DNA of 64,000 bases from Dugong dugon (taxonomy: Eukaryota > Chordata > Mammalia > Sirenia > Dugongidae): positions 31,699,465-31,763,464 of the forward strand of contig CM057464.1 in NCBI GenBank assembly GCA_030035585.1, given 5' to 3'. A program made the position numbers and the translations under genes. Position 1 is the stretch's first letter. Each line of letters begins with the position of its first letter. The notes beneath the pieces were generated by a model. It was not told where the DNA came from. It was given only the letters and a program-made list of their open reading frames with translations, and made no database searches. Shown in pieces: positions 1 through 9,680 of this stretch.

Positions 1-811
1 GCCATGAGTTGGAGTCAGGGGTAGGGGTGGTATTTCACTATTTTAACAACTGTTATGCTCATACTGGTTCATACTGGCTGAATGTCAATCCTGATACAAA
101 GTGTGATTCACTAACAGTAAGAACCAGATTTCCAATTAGAGGCAACGGGTTCTAAGGAGTTGGAAGTATGTATTGGTAATATGCCTATGGTAAGTGGTAC
201 TCATGAGACATGTTAATAAGAAGTTGTCATCCTTGGGTTTGAACACAAGGCAGCAGGGTCTCACCCCAGGGCAGTAGTTTACTAGCACAATTTCAGTCCC
301 CCGGAGAGGAGATCAGACAAGGATCCACAGAGTAACAGGAGTCCTAACAAGTAGTCATACCTGGGAAGTGGGGAATACAGAGTTAGAAGCATCAGTAGAT
401 GCTGGATGGTTTGCATTGGGGCACCCAGATTCCAGATCTAAGAGTGCAACTAGTGTGAAGTTAGACAACTGGCCTGGAATAAATCAAATACACCCTGTCC
501 AGATTGTTCAAGAATCCAGAGAAAGCATGAGGCATCAGATGTGGAATGTGCTCACCTATGGGAGAGCGATGGAGATAGGGACTGAAATATGGTTTGACAA
601 ATTTTCCTCCACAACTAGAAGTTATCAGCCAACTTATTTAAAACTACACATGTATGTCCTACTCCACAAAATTTCTGATATTCACCCCTTAACAGAAACT
701 ACTAAAAAGAATAGATACAACAATATATACGCTAAAGGAATGTATAAGTTTCAAATCAGGTGACTATTATAAAATGCCTTCCCTGACTAACAGCAAATAA
801 CCAGTAAATGT
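1..811. other. Non-coding DNA, no recognised element
   Basis: I see no repeat, RNA gene or exon I can name here. A 131-codon open frame at 368-763 has no recognisable motif and ends in AT-rich DNA, so I treat it as chance. Confidence 0.5.
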
Positions 812-848
<37 letters not shown>

Positions 849-957
849 ATATATGCTATATATTTTATTAATTATATATATATATATAAAATCTATAAAA
901 TTAATACAAGGTATATAAATTATATATATAACTAATACAATATATATTATATATGAT
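812..957. repeat. AT-dinucleotide microsatellite
   Basis: Long alternating TA runs, interrupted by short spacers such as gccatatatgctatat, make up this block. A 17-18 nt A run follows near 1,052-1,069. Low-complexity DNA with no coding content; likely length-polymorphic. Confidence 0.85.
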
Positions 958-1683
958 TTGTCTGCATGTCTAACAAAGAGATTGTGTGTGTATTTCTCAA
1001 AATGGTCATTCTTACCATACAGAAATTCTACGAATATGTAGTTGATTGAGGTAAAAAAAAAAAAAAAAACCTTGAGAAGAAGAGACAATAACATTCTTGA
1101 CTAAACAACACATATGTATGCATCTGTTGACAATGCAGCAGTTCCTAACTGAGTAATTTCTAGGCTCCATGCCTTTGCATTATACTGACTACATACATTA
1201 AACATGGCAAAACTGTCTGTATCACTAATTCTGGAGATAATGTGTGCAGTGTTGCATGTCATTCAACTGACAAACAATTGGCAGGTAGCTTTTTTAATAG
1301 CAAGATGGATTTTTGTAAGGGATGTGTTGATTGCTTGTGTCAGTCCCTTTGAAATTTAACAGCAGTCACAATTAGAGCTGTAAATCTCTTCTAACTATAA
1401 TTAGATTACTATTTATACCCGTTATCATTTTTTTAAACAACCTGAGACACTACTGTGGAATGAGAAGGGAAAGGGAGCAATATGTTTTCCTTAAAACAAT
1501 CATCACTCTTAAGAATTATCTACATGTATCTTTGTGAGGTTAAATACTGAGTCCCAAGGATACTATTTCAGAGATCACTCAATGTATCTTTGGTCTTTGT
1601 GAAGAAAGTATATTCCCTCAAGGACAGACCTAGTCTTTTCATGGGCCTTCCTAAGATATACCATGCAATCACTAAATTCCACC
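958..1683. other. Non-coding DNA, no recognised element
   Basis: Apart from the A run near 1,052-1,069 nothing is recognisable. Open frames here are short and AT-rich. Confidence 0.5.
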
Positions 1684-1890
1684 TAAAAACCAAGCCCACA
1701 GTCATCGAGTTGATTCCGACCGATAGCGACCCTATAGCACTGAGTAGAACTGCTCCATAGGGTTTCCAAGGCTGTAATCTTTAGAGAAGCAGACTGCCAC
1801 ATCTTTCTCCCATCAAGTAGCTGGTGGGTTCAAACCACCGACCTTTCGGTTAGCAGCTGAGCACTTTAACTACTGTGCCACCAGGGTTCC
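1684..1890 (-). repeat. AfroSINE (tRNA-derived SINE), minus strand
   Basis: Reading the minus strand, the element starts with a tRNA-like head: an A-box region ending in tggttaag-like sequence, the 'gctaacc' anticodon-arm region and a B box of the ggttcgaatcc type, here decayed. A body with 'ggaaaccctatggagcag' and an RTE-like tail follow, ending in ggtttggttttt. From memory the head resembles tRNA-Asn most closely. RNA polymerase III would transcribe such a unit and a LINE would supply reverse transcriptase. This is the long subtype with an extra segment (atctttctcccat) between head and body. It is several percent diverged. Confidence 0.88.
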
Positions 1891-1922
1891 TTACTCACTA
1901 GTTAGACCTATCTTTATGTTTA

Positions 1923-2075
1923 AGAGGAAACCTTGATGGTGTGGTGGTTAAGAGTTTGGCTGCTAACCAAAACGTCGGCTGTTCAAATCCACCAGGCATT
2001 CCTTAGAAACCCAATGGGGCAGTATGAGTTAGAATCGACTCGAAGGCAGTGAGTTTGGTTTTTGTTTTTTGGTTT
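1923..2075 (+). repeat. AfroSINE, short subtype, plus strand
   Basis: The head (tggtgtggtggttaagag ... gctgctaacc ... gttcaaatccacc) reads directly on the plus strand, followed by the 'ccttagaaacccaatggggcag' body. The body has lost about 20 bases before 'tatgagttagaatcgactcg'. It ends in the GTTTGGTTTTT tail type. It lies 33 bp from an opposite-strand copy. Confidence 0.88.
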
Positions 2076-2095
2076 ATGTATAAGAACATTATGAG

Positions 2096-2292
2096 GCATT
2101 GGTGGTTCAGTGATAGAATTCTCACCTTCCATGCAGGAGACCTGGCCTGATTCCCAGCCAATGCAACTCATGCACAGTCACCACAGCTTATGCACAGCCT
2201 GTCATTGGAGGTTCGTATGTCGCTGTGATGCTGAACTGGTTTCAGTGGCGCTTCTAGAGTCCGAGGCTGACTCAATAGCAGCTAGCAAGTAT
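2096..2292 (+). repeat. tRNA-Gly-headed SINE with RTE-like tail
   Basis: Bases 2096-2165 match tRNA-Gly along their length: gcattggtggttcagtgata at the 5' end (A box) and ttcccagccaatgca at the 3' end (acceptor stem complement). The B box reads ggcctgattcc instead of ggttcgattcc. An unrelated body follows (catgcacagtcaccac ... gctgaactggtttcag). The last part, gagtccgaggctgactcaat followed by agcagctagca, is a decayed form of the gagtc...cgactcgacggcagctaaca tail of the RTE LINEs and AfroSINEs. It is therefore a second, independently headed SINE family and not a working tRNA gene. The last part of the body before the tail appears deleted. Confidence 0.72.
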
Positions 2293-2899
2293 GTATGAGA
2301 ACAAAATGTGACCATAGAATTTCTGTGTCACAGATAACTGAGTTCTGCATTTTACGTTTCATTAAATTTCAATTGCCTCTTAAAACATCCCTTTGCTAAC
2401 TCTGTAACCCAGTGAGATCACAGGATAAAGCTGGAAACATATTGTTCATCTAGGATGCTGTGATGTTGCTGAAGGCAATGGACGGGGTTCTCAACTCTTT
2501 ACCCTTCCTTTCTCTGCTCAGCTCCTCACTGATGCTAACCAGGGGAGAAATCAGATTAGTTTCACATTCAGGGATATTTTACTAACTAACCCTTGGGCTT
2601 TATAATGTGTAGCGGCAATGGTCTGAATCTGGGCAAGTAGTACAATATGCTCACTCCGCCACTTGGGGCATGCCAAGTCCCTCTCACCTTCCCTTAAAGC
2701 CTTTAAAAATTTGAAGTAAATTTATCCTCTTAAATTAAACAGGACAATCAATAAATGCAGCCAACTAGAATCATGTGAGGCCTAGAACAAGCTTTGCTCA
2801 TGAGGTGATAGTACGGCAGAGGGATAAATGCAATAAGGCATCATGAAACTGGAAGAGGGAGAGGTTTCTTCTGGCACCTCACACCATGGGGCCTAAAGG
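2293..2899. other. Non-coding DNA, no recognised element
   Basis: No repeat family, exon or RNA structure is recognised in this stretch. Confidence 0.5.
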
Positions 2900-3015
2900 A
2901 AGACATTTTATGGCTCTGCTATTTTTTTTCCTTCATTTCTATTTCCCCATCTGGAAAATAAGAACATTTTACTAGATGATATTTAAAGCATATCCTGGCT
3001 CTAAAATTTGATTAT
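2900..3015 (+). repeat. MIR-like old SINE fragment
   Basis: The string tttccccatctggaaaata, then actagatgatatttaaagca and tggctctaaaatttgatt, follows the order of the MIR3 3' half (cctcatctgtaaaatg ... ggactagatgacct ... ccagctctaaatt). It is heavily diverged, as expected for a mammal-wide element. Confidence 0.4.
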
Positions 3016-3229
3016 TATCTCTAAAGTCTATAAAACCTTGTTTCCAGATTTACCATGTCATAAAAGTCTTTGAGCTGGGTATTTTAAGAAAAGTGTGCTA
3101 CCTTGTGATAGGATTTCTCCATAGCTCAATTAGAGAAGAGCCTCCAAATACTGACAGGAAAAAAACAACAACAACTAGAAGAAAATATGGGCTAATTTTG
3201 AAAATATAATCTTGGAAAATGGGAAGCCT

Positions 3230-3775
3230 TTTTTAGCATGGCCCATAACTCAAAAGACATAAAGGAAAAGCCGACAAATTTGATAATATGAAAAATCTAC
3301 ATTCCATATCGTGAGAAACAGCATAATTTTTTTAATGGCCAACCAGGGAAAAAAACACAGCACATATGTAAAGGACCAATTATGTTAATACAAAAATAGG
3401 TCTTATAAATAAACAGAAATAGACATTGACAACTGAAAACAATGCAGATACAATAAACAGGCAGTTTACAGCAAAAGAAATACAAAGAGTCAAGGAGAGA
3501 AAAATACGCTCAAAACCACTCATCATTAATCAAATGCATATTTAAACACCTATAAGACTCCATTTTAAACCTATTGTATTGCAAATATTTTAAAAGCTTG
3601 ACTATTCTTATGTAATCAGTGGACCTTCTCATGCTCTTATTGGTAGAAGGGTATTATGTTGAAATTTCTTAGGAGAGCAATCAAATCATAGTTATCAAAA
3701 TTTTTTAAAAAATGTATTTTTGATACATTTTTGTACAGAAATTTCAGTTTAAAAGTTTGTTCTACAGATATACTT
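3230..3775 (+). repeat. Decayed L1 ORF2/3' fragment
   Basis: Ordered matches to the end of mammalian L1 ORF2 are visible: aaaggaaaagccgacaaatt, then sequence like the 'aaatcaatgcatatttaaa' segment that follows the CX3C-upstream helices. All frames are broken. It is old, like the L1M class, and abuts the LTR that starts at 3,778. Confidence 0.5.
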
Positions 3776-3777
3776 CC

Positions 3778-4468
3778 TATCACGGATTGAATTACGTCCC
3801 CCCTAAAATATGTGTTGGAATCCTAATCCCTGTACCCATGGAACAAACAAATCTGTCTTGGAAGAAGTACAGCCAGAATGCTCCTTAGAAGAAAGGACTG
3901 CCAGACTTCGTCTCACATGCTTTGGACACATTATCAGGAGGGAACAGTCCCTGGAGAAGGACATCATGCTTGGTAAAGAAAAAGAGGAAGACTCTCAAAG
4001 AGATGGATTGACACAGTGGCTGCAACAATGGGCTCAAACACAGCAACGATTGTGAGGATGGCACAGAACCAGGCAGTTTGGTTCTTTGTACGTTAGGATT
4101 GCTGTGAGTCAGAACCAACTCAAAGGCACCTAAAGACAACAATATCTGTGAATGTAATTCCATTTGGGAATAGGATTTTCGTTTTTATGTTAATGAGGAC
4201 ATATTAGTGTAAGTTGTATCCTAAACCTATTTAACTCTGAGTTATAAAAGGAACACATTAGACGCAGAGGCAAGCACAAAGAGGGGTGGGGGGATAGATG
4301 GCCCCCTGAGATTGCCAAGAAACCAAGGGGCTACAGAAGCTGAGAGAAAAGGACCTTCCCCAGAGCCCACAGAGAGCCTTTCCCTAGAGTCAGTGCCCTG
4401 AACTTGGACTTCTCTCAAGCCACCCACTTGTGGTATTTCTCTTACAGCAGCACTAAATAACCAAGACA
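3778..4468 (+). mobile_element. Solo LTR, ERVL-MaLR type, interrupted
   Basis: The left part (cacggattgaattacgtccc ... gttggaatcctaatccctgt) and the right part (gaatgtaattcc ... gagttataaaag ... cacttgtggtatttctctta ... ataaccaagaca) together make one MLT1/MST-like LTR. The two parts are separated by an RTE 3' end at 3,841-4,139. No internal retroviral genes adjoin it. Similar LTRs lie at 10,859, 34,417 and, on the minus strand, 27,623. Confidence 0.72.
3841..4139 (+). mobile_element. RTE (BovB-like) LINE 3' end inside an LTR
   Basis: The sequence parallels 30,600-30,913 over its whole length: gaacaaacaaatctgtcttg at the start and ggattgctgtgagtcagaac, caaaggcacctaaagacaac at the end. It is a severely 5'-truncated copy, about 300 bp, coding only for the last residues of the ORF. 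It sits inside the LTR, so it inserted later than that LTR. Confidence 0.8.
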
Positions 4469-4539
4469 TTTAGGTACAGGAATGTTAAATAAAGCATTAT
4501 TCATAGCACTCCCCAACACCACTGCCTCCTGTTGCCATT

Positions 4540-4960
4540 AAAAATTATGTGAACACTTGAAGAATACTGAAATAAACTGTGTACCTATATATAATGAAAT
4601 CCTCTGCAGTTGTTAAAAACACGGAGGTAAATATTAACGGGCTGATGTGTGATAATATAGTTAACATAACCTATTGTTAAATGAAAACAGCATATTGCAT
4701 ACTAGTATGTATATTAAATCCCCACTGTTAAAAAAGAAATGTGCATACATTCTTGTATAAATAGAGGAATGTTTTGTAGGAAAAAAAATTTAAATGGGTA
4801 TATATAGAGAAGGGGATTTTGGGGGAGAGGAATGTTTACTTCGTTATTGTATACTTTACTATATACTGAAAGAATAGTTACTGCTGTTTTAGGTTTTTTT
4901 GTTTTGCTTTTATATTATTTTTTACCATAAAGTTACATTAAATTAAACAAAAGTTACATT
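4540..4960 (+). repeat. Probable L1M/HAL1 3' end
   Basis: The series aatgaaatcctctgcagttg, ttaaaaacacggaggt, attgttaaatgaaaacag and tatgtatattaaatcccc follows the usual order of old L1/HAL1 ends ('ggaatattatgcagcc attaaaaat ... gttaagtgaaaaaagcagg'). It is diverged and the family call is tentative. Confidence 0.42.
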
Positions 4961-4981
4961 AAAAAAAATTTTAAAAGAACC

Positions 4982-5219
4982 ATGGTGAAGTGCCTGGGTG
5001 GTTCAAACTGTTAAGTGCTTGGCTACTAGCTCAACTACTAACTGAAACGTTATCAGTTTGAATCTACCCAGAGGAGGCTGGGAAGAAAGTCCTGGTGATC
5101 TACTTCTGAAAGATTACAGCCATTGAAAATGCTATGGAGCATAGTTCTAATGTGACATACATGGGGTTGCTATGAGTCAGAATCTACTCAATGGCAACTG
5201 GTTTGGGTTTTTCGGTTTA
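4982..5219 (+). repeat. AfroSINE, long subtype, plus strand
   Basis: Head at 4,987 (gaagtgcctgggtggttcaa), then the extra middle segment 'aagaaagtcctggtgatcta' typical of the long subtype, then gctatgagtcagaatctact and a tail ending in ggtttgggtttttcggttt. The head carries an internal partial repeat (gctactagctcaactactaa). A decayed copy. Confidence 0.85.
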
Positions 5220-5396
5220 TGGTGGAAAAAGAATCACTGTAATTTAGAAAACGCTAGTAATGTATGGCGAGAATTTGAATGTTATAAGTAACTTCAAAAT
5301 CCTGAAACTTACATTATTATGGATAATAGTTTGAAATTAAGGGGGTCATATTTATTCAGAAAAAAATAAATATGAAGCTCCCACCCTTTATTCCAA

Positions 5397-5446
5397 TTCT
5401 CACTCTCTCTTTCTCTCTCTCTCTCTCACACAGACACACACGTGTG
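5397..5446. repeat. CT/CA microsatellite
   Basis: A tctctctctctctcac run grades into cacagacacacacgtgtg. Simple repeat. Confidence 0.85.
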
Positions 5447-5706
5447 CAAAGGCACTCATGAACTGAAGAATTGATAGCAATGGTAGCTACTGAGTCACCA
5501 TAGCCACTTTTCACGTGGCCAGGATCTAGCCTCAAAATCCTTCTCACTATAGCAGTCAAGCATTCACACGAAGATTAGTTGCCTACTTCAATGTTGGTAG
5601 GACTGCTGTAGTAATCTGCTATGGAGTCGGGCCCCCTACTCACCAAGATCCCATGTGTTACAGAGTAGGACTACTCCACAGGGCTTTCTTGGCTGTAATC
5701 TTTACA

Positions 5707-6117
5707 GAGGTGTGCTGACGGTGCAATGCTTAAGCCATTGGCTGCTAATGGAAAGATTGGTGTTTCAGCCCACCAGCGGCTCTGTGGGAGAAAAGATCTG
5801 GCCATCTGCTCCTGGAAAGATTAAAAAACCCATTATCATGGAGTCAAGCTCGACTCATAGTGACCCTATAGACCAGAGTAGAACTGCCCTACAGGGTTTC
5901 CAAGACTGTAATCTTTACAGAAGCCAGCTGCCACATCTTTTTCCTGTGGAGCAGCTGGTGGGTTTGAACTACCGACCTTTTGGTTAGCAGCTGAGTGCTT
6001 AACCACTGTACCAGCAAGGCTCCACTCTGTAAAGACTATAGTCTAGGAAACCCTATGGGGCAGTTCTACTCTGTCTTACAGGGTCACCATGAGTCAGAAT
6101 TGATGGCACACAACAAC
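5707..6117 (+). repeat. AfroSINE, middle layer of the nest
   Basis: The head half runs 5,707-5,823 (tgctgacggtgcaatgctta ... gtttcagcccaccagcggc ... cctggaaagatta). The tail half runs 6,031-6,117 (taggaaaccctatggggcag ... gtcaccatgagtcagaattg ... cacacaacaac). It ends in the CAACAAC tail type shared with RTE LINEs. It is itself split by the minus-strand SINE at 5,824-6,023, flanked by aaagatta / aaagacta. Confidence 0.8.
5824..6023 (-). repeat. AfroSINE, innermost layer of the nest
   Basis: A complete minus-strand copy from aaaacccattatcatggag to ttaaccactgtaccagcaag and gctcc. Long subtype with the atctttttcctgtgg segment. Being uninterrupted and inside two other copies, it is the most recent of the three insertions. 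Confidence 0.85.
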
Positions 6118-6499
6118 AATCTTTACATAAGCAGTTCACCAGGCCTTTTCCTCGGTGGGCGGCTGGGTGGGTTGGAACCTTTGGGTTAGTAACCGATTGC
6201 AAACCCCTTGTACTACCACTCAGGCTCCAGGGACTGTTGATTAGAAGACAAATATTGACCAAGATATCAGATTTTTCTTTTCTTTGGAAATCTAAGCTTA
6301 ACACCTAAATAACATAAGATTTAACAGAATTGTTTCAAAATTTAATTTTTATATTTAAAATTCCTTTGGACAAAACATGATTGAGAAAGATATGTGGATT
6401 ACTTAACAGGCAGTAATTCCTCCCTATCTTTAATCTTAACTCCAAATAGCCTAATGGAAATGGAATATTTATTAAGGCATGCCCACTGGTGAACTCTGC

Positions 6500-6690
6500 A
6501 TCATGATGTAAGGGAAAGAACCAGAAGTTTTGGAATCTGAGTTTTGTCTACATTGGTCAGTCAAGTAACTTAACCACTCTAAGCCTCAGTTCTCTGTTCT
6601 GTAAATTGAAAATAATACTACCTCTCCGATTCATTACTACTACATTCCAAAGAGATCACACATGAAAAATTACTGTAAATACTCAAAGGA
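6500..6690 (+). repeat. MIR fragment
   Basis: The core reads caagtaacttaaccactcta, agcctcagttctctgttctg and taaattgaaaataatactac. This is the order of the MIR core ('aagtcacttaacctctctgagcctcagtttcctcatctgtaaaatg'). Confidence 0.7.
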
Positions 6691-7979
6691 TACTATTATT
6701 CCTTCCACTGACCAGATTCCTTCAGTAAATCAGAAAATAAAAGTCTATAGAGTAGAAGACTCTATGAATTTTAACTATAACAATTAACTATATCCAAATA
6801 TGCAACAATCATATCACTTACAGTAAATTTATTTTATTTAATAACAAATCAATCATTGTATTTATCATCTTTTTACTTCCCAAATTGAAGTTGAGGTGGC
6901 TTAAAATAAAAGGCTTATCTGTAATAACATGGAAAAGCTAAGTTGAGGTGTAAGGGCAGATGGAAAAAAAAAAAGAGAGAATAAATATATCAGAAATTCC
7001 AGACTAAGGGAAGTTTGACTTTATAAAACAGCATACATCTTAATCACAAATGTTCTTAAAGACTATATTAAGAAAGTTATATTTTTATTCATTTTAGGTC
7101 CTAAGTACATGGGAAATTTGGTTAATACTAAAAATTGAATTCAATATTGAACTTCGTGTATAGATGGTAAATAATAAAGATTTGCCCAAGTAAATTGCAA
7201 CTGCCATACCTCAAGTTGAAACACCTACTTGCAATATGAACCTGTTTCATAGAGAGAGTAGATTGTGGACTGTTTAGTCTTAAAGTTGGCTTGATTCTGG
7301 GTAGAGATGTCACACATGAATCCTTAGCATGTTTAGATTTGCTATATTTAGAATCTTAGAGCCACTCATCAATACAGCCATTAGCTATGAGATGTATTCA
7401 ATGTAATTAATTATTAATAACAGCTAAAGTTTGTGAGTGATATACTTGTTTTAATATAAACTAGAGCTGTGATAAGAGTACCCCTATAATATATTTTATT
7501 TTCACACACTTTCATCCTTATATACCTACTTTGCTGAGTGGGAAAATTGTGTGAGAGTTTCAGCTGAGAGATTGGGAATTTTACATCAGGAAGTATTTTA
7601 CAAATGAGTATTGTTCAACTTGTGTGTCATGATGGAAAAAATGGGTTGAGTGCTACTGCTTCAACACATATATCATGCTTGAATAAGTGTAACATGAGGC
7701 AAGCTGTACATCTACCAAGACATTTTTTAGATTCATTCTATGAGAGGGACTCCTGCCAAGTCTGCTTACTCTGAGTGCAATTTCTTACCTACAACAGTCA
7801 TTTGGGGTTCACTCAGTTCAGAAGATATACATACAAATAAATACTCTATTTTGCATAAGGGGAATGATCCTGGAAACGTGATCACTAATAGAGCCATCTC
7901 TATTAGGGTGTCATGAGAGTATGGTCCCTAAAGGGATACATTTTGTCCAGCCATAGTTTCCCTCAGCTATAGTTCATAT
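6691..7979. other. Non-coding DNA, no recognised element
   Basis: About 1.3 kb of AT-rich unique-looking sequence with short A runs (6,965-6,974). No exon, repeat family or RNA structure is recognised. One of the two longest repeat-free stretches in the window. Confidence 0.5.
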
Positions 7980-7980
7980 G

Positions 7981-8187
7981 TTGTTGTTGTTGTTAGGTGC
8001 CATCAAGTTTATTCCAACTCATAGCAACCCCATGAGACAGAACAGAACTGCTCCATGGGTTCTCCTAGGCTGTAACCTTTATAGAAGCAGAGTGCCACAT
8101 TTTTTTCCCATGGAGTTGCTGGCAAGTTCAAATCACCAACCTTTTGGTTAGCAGCCAAGGGCTTAATCACTGCACCACCAAAGATCC
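7981..8187 (-). repeat. AfroSINE, long subtype
   Basis: Starts with ttgttgttgttgttaggtgc, the complement of the CAACAACAA tail type, and ends at the head with tgcaccaccaaagatcc. Flanks atagttcatatg and ataattcgtata look like a decayed target duplication. First of a run of seven same-strand SINEs ending at 9,591. Confidence 0.85.
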
Positions 8188-8200
8188 TTATAATTCGTAT

Positions 8201-8333
8201 AAAAAAAACACCCATCGCCATCAGGTCAATTCTGACTCATAGTGATCGTATAGGACAGAGTAGAACTGCCCCATGGGGTTTCCAAGGAACGGCTAGTGGA
8301 TTTGTACTGCTGACCTTTTGGTTAGCAGCTGAG
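8201..8333 (-). repeat. AfroSINE, short subtype, head truncated
   Basis: Begins with an A-rich tail complement (aaaaaaaacacccatcgcc), has the short-subtype junction 'tttccaaggaacggctagtg' and stops at gcagctgagc, so roughly 25 bp of the tRNA head (the A-box end) are missing. Confidence 0.82.
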
Positions 8334-8771
8334 CATAGTTCATGTAAGGGTTGGCAAATTCTCCCAGGCTATAGCAATGTGACGGAAGCACTTTGTAATG
8401 TCAGAGAACTTCCACCAATCCCTTATTGCCTCCTATCTTTCCCTCTGCAAATGGGCCATCTCTTGAAGGTGTCTCACGTTATCAGGAGACTTGCATTTTA
8501 GCAGCTATAATGCTATTAATCTTTGGGTCAGGCCTAGCACTATTGCTTTTATCAAGTTTCATGGGTCAAAACCTTTTGCCAGACAACAGAAATAGCAGAA
8601 AGACAGGCCATAGTAGAATAAGCAAGACTAACTGCTAACTACTTTTAACTCAGAAAATCCTGGAAAAGCACCCATTGACTGAGAATATACAACAGGACAC
8701 AGAGATTGTTTAGGGGGTTGGGGGCAGAAATAGATACGATAAAATGGTAGATAGATAGACAAATGTTATTT
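8334..8771. other. Non-coding DNA, no recognised element
   Basis: No repeat or gene is recognised. A 70-codon frame at 8,426-8,638 has a hydrophobic centre but no family I know; likely chance. Confidence 0.45.
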
Positions 8772-8964
8772 TCGTTGTGTGCCGTCAAGTCAACTCATAA
8801 CGACCCTATATGAAAAAGTAGGACTACCCCATAGGGTTTCCTAGGCTGTAATCTTTATGGGAGTAGATCGCCAGGTCTTTTTTTCTGTGGAGCTGCTGGT
8901 GGGTTTGAACCACAGATCTTTCAGTTAGCAGCTGAGCACTTAAGCATTGCACCACTAGGGCTCC
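8772..8964 (-). repeat. AfroSINE, long subtype
   Basis: Runs from cgttgtgtgccgtcaagtca to gcaccactagggctcc. The body contains tctttttttctgtggagctg. Followed by a short GATA run (8,974-8,993). Confidence 0.85.
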
Positions 8965-8994
8965 CTGAGAAGTAAATAGATAGATAGAGATATA

Positions 8995-9201
8995 TGTTGT
9001 TGTTAGCTGCCTTTGAGTTGATTCAGACTCATGGCAACCCCATGTGTGCAGACTAGAACTGCTCCATAGGGTTTTCAAGGCTGTGACGTTTCAGAGGCAG
9101 ATCACCAGGCCTGTCTTCTGAGGCACCTCTAGGTGGGATCGAACCTCCAGTCTTTCAACTAGTAGTCAACCGCTTAAGGGTTTGTGCCACTCAGGGACTC
9201 T
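8995..9201 (-). repeat. AfroSINE, divergent long subtype
   Basis: Starts gttgttgttagctgcctttg and carries the alternative middle segment 'agatcaccaggcctgtcttc tgaggcacct', with the head end 'gtttgtgccactcagggact'. The same subtype occurs at 63,358-63,561. Confidence 0.83.
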
Positions 9202-9247
9202 TTATACACAGATAGATACATGTTTATACATATATGTACATATATGT

Positions 9248-9591
9248 AAAACCAAAAACCAAAGTCGTTGCCATCAAGTTGATTCCGACCAATAGCAACC
9301 CTATAGGACAGAGTACAACTGCTCCATAGAGTTTCCGAGGAGAGGCTGGTGGATTCGAACTGCCAACCCTTCAGTTTGCAACCCAGCTCTTAACCACTGC
9401 GCCAGTAAAACCGAACCAAATCCATTGCTGTCAAGTCAGTTCTGACTCATAGCGACCCTATAGGACAGAGCAGAACTGCCCCATAGAGTTTCCAAGGAGT
9501 GCCTGGTGGATTTGAATTGCCGACCTTTTGGTTAGCAGCCATAGCTCTTAACCCTTATATCACCAGGGATTCCCTGTGCCACCAGGGCTCC
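9248..9591 (-). repeat. AfroSINE, outer, split near its 5' head
   Basis: Body and tail at 9,248-9,406 (aaaccaaaaaccaaagtcgt to actgcgccagt). The last 17 bp of the head (tgtgccaccagggctcc) reappear at 9,575-9,591 after an inserted SINE. The junction repeats tgcgcca / tgtgcca. Confidence 0.8.
9407..9574 (-). repeat. AfroSINE, inserted in another AfroSINE
   Basis: Complete short-subtype copy from aaaaccgaaccaaatccatt to tatcaccagggattccc, in the same orientation as its host SINE. Confidence 0.83.
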
Positions 9592-9680
9592 ATATATACG
9601 TATATATAATGTAAAATATATACATATATATAAAGTAAAATATATAATAATATAATGTAAAAAATATGTATATATACTTT
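9592..9680. repeat. AT-rich simple repeat
   Basis: Irregular TATA/TAATG units such as acatatatataaagtaaaat. A related tatacatatatgtacatata run precedes the SINE at 9,225-9,247. Confidence 0.75.

Larger units (their letters stand above)
5612..6230 (-). repeat. AfroSINE, outer layer of a three-deep SINE nest
   Basis: The 3' half lies at 5,612-5,706 and the 5' (head) half at 6,118-6,230. The element is split by the plus-strand SINE at 5,707-6,117. The interruption is bounded by a perfect 10-bp duplication, aatctttaca, at 5,697-5,706 and 6,118-6,127. The head end reads ccactcaggctcc on the plus strand. Confidence 0.8.

Noticed and set aside
368..763. 131-codon open frame
   Set aside because: No motif, no splice or promoter context; composition changes with the surrounding AT-rich DNA. 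Likely chance.
2096..2165. tRNA-Gly gene
   Set aside because: The B box is damaged and the sequence continues into a SINE body with an RTE-like tail; it is a SINE head, not a gene.
8426..8638. 70-codon frame with a hydrophobic centre
   Set aside because: No family recognised and no start context; too short to separate from chance.
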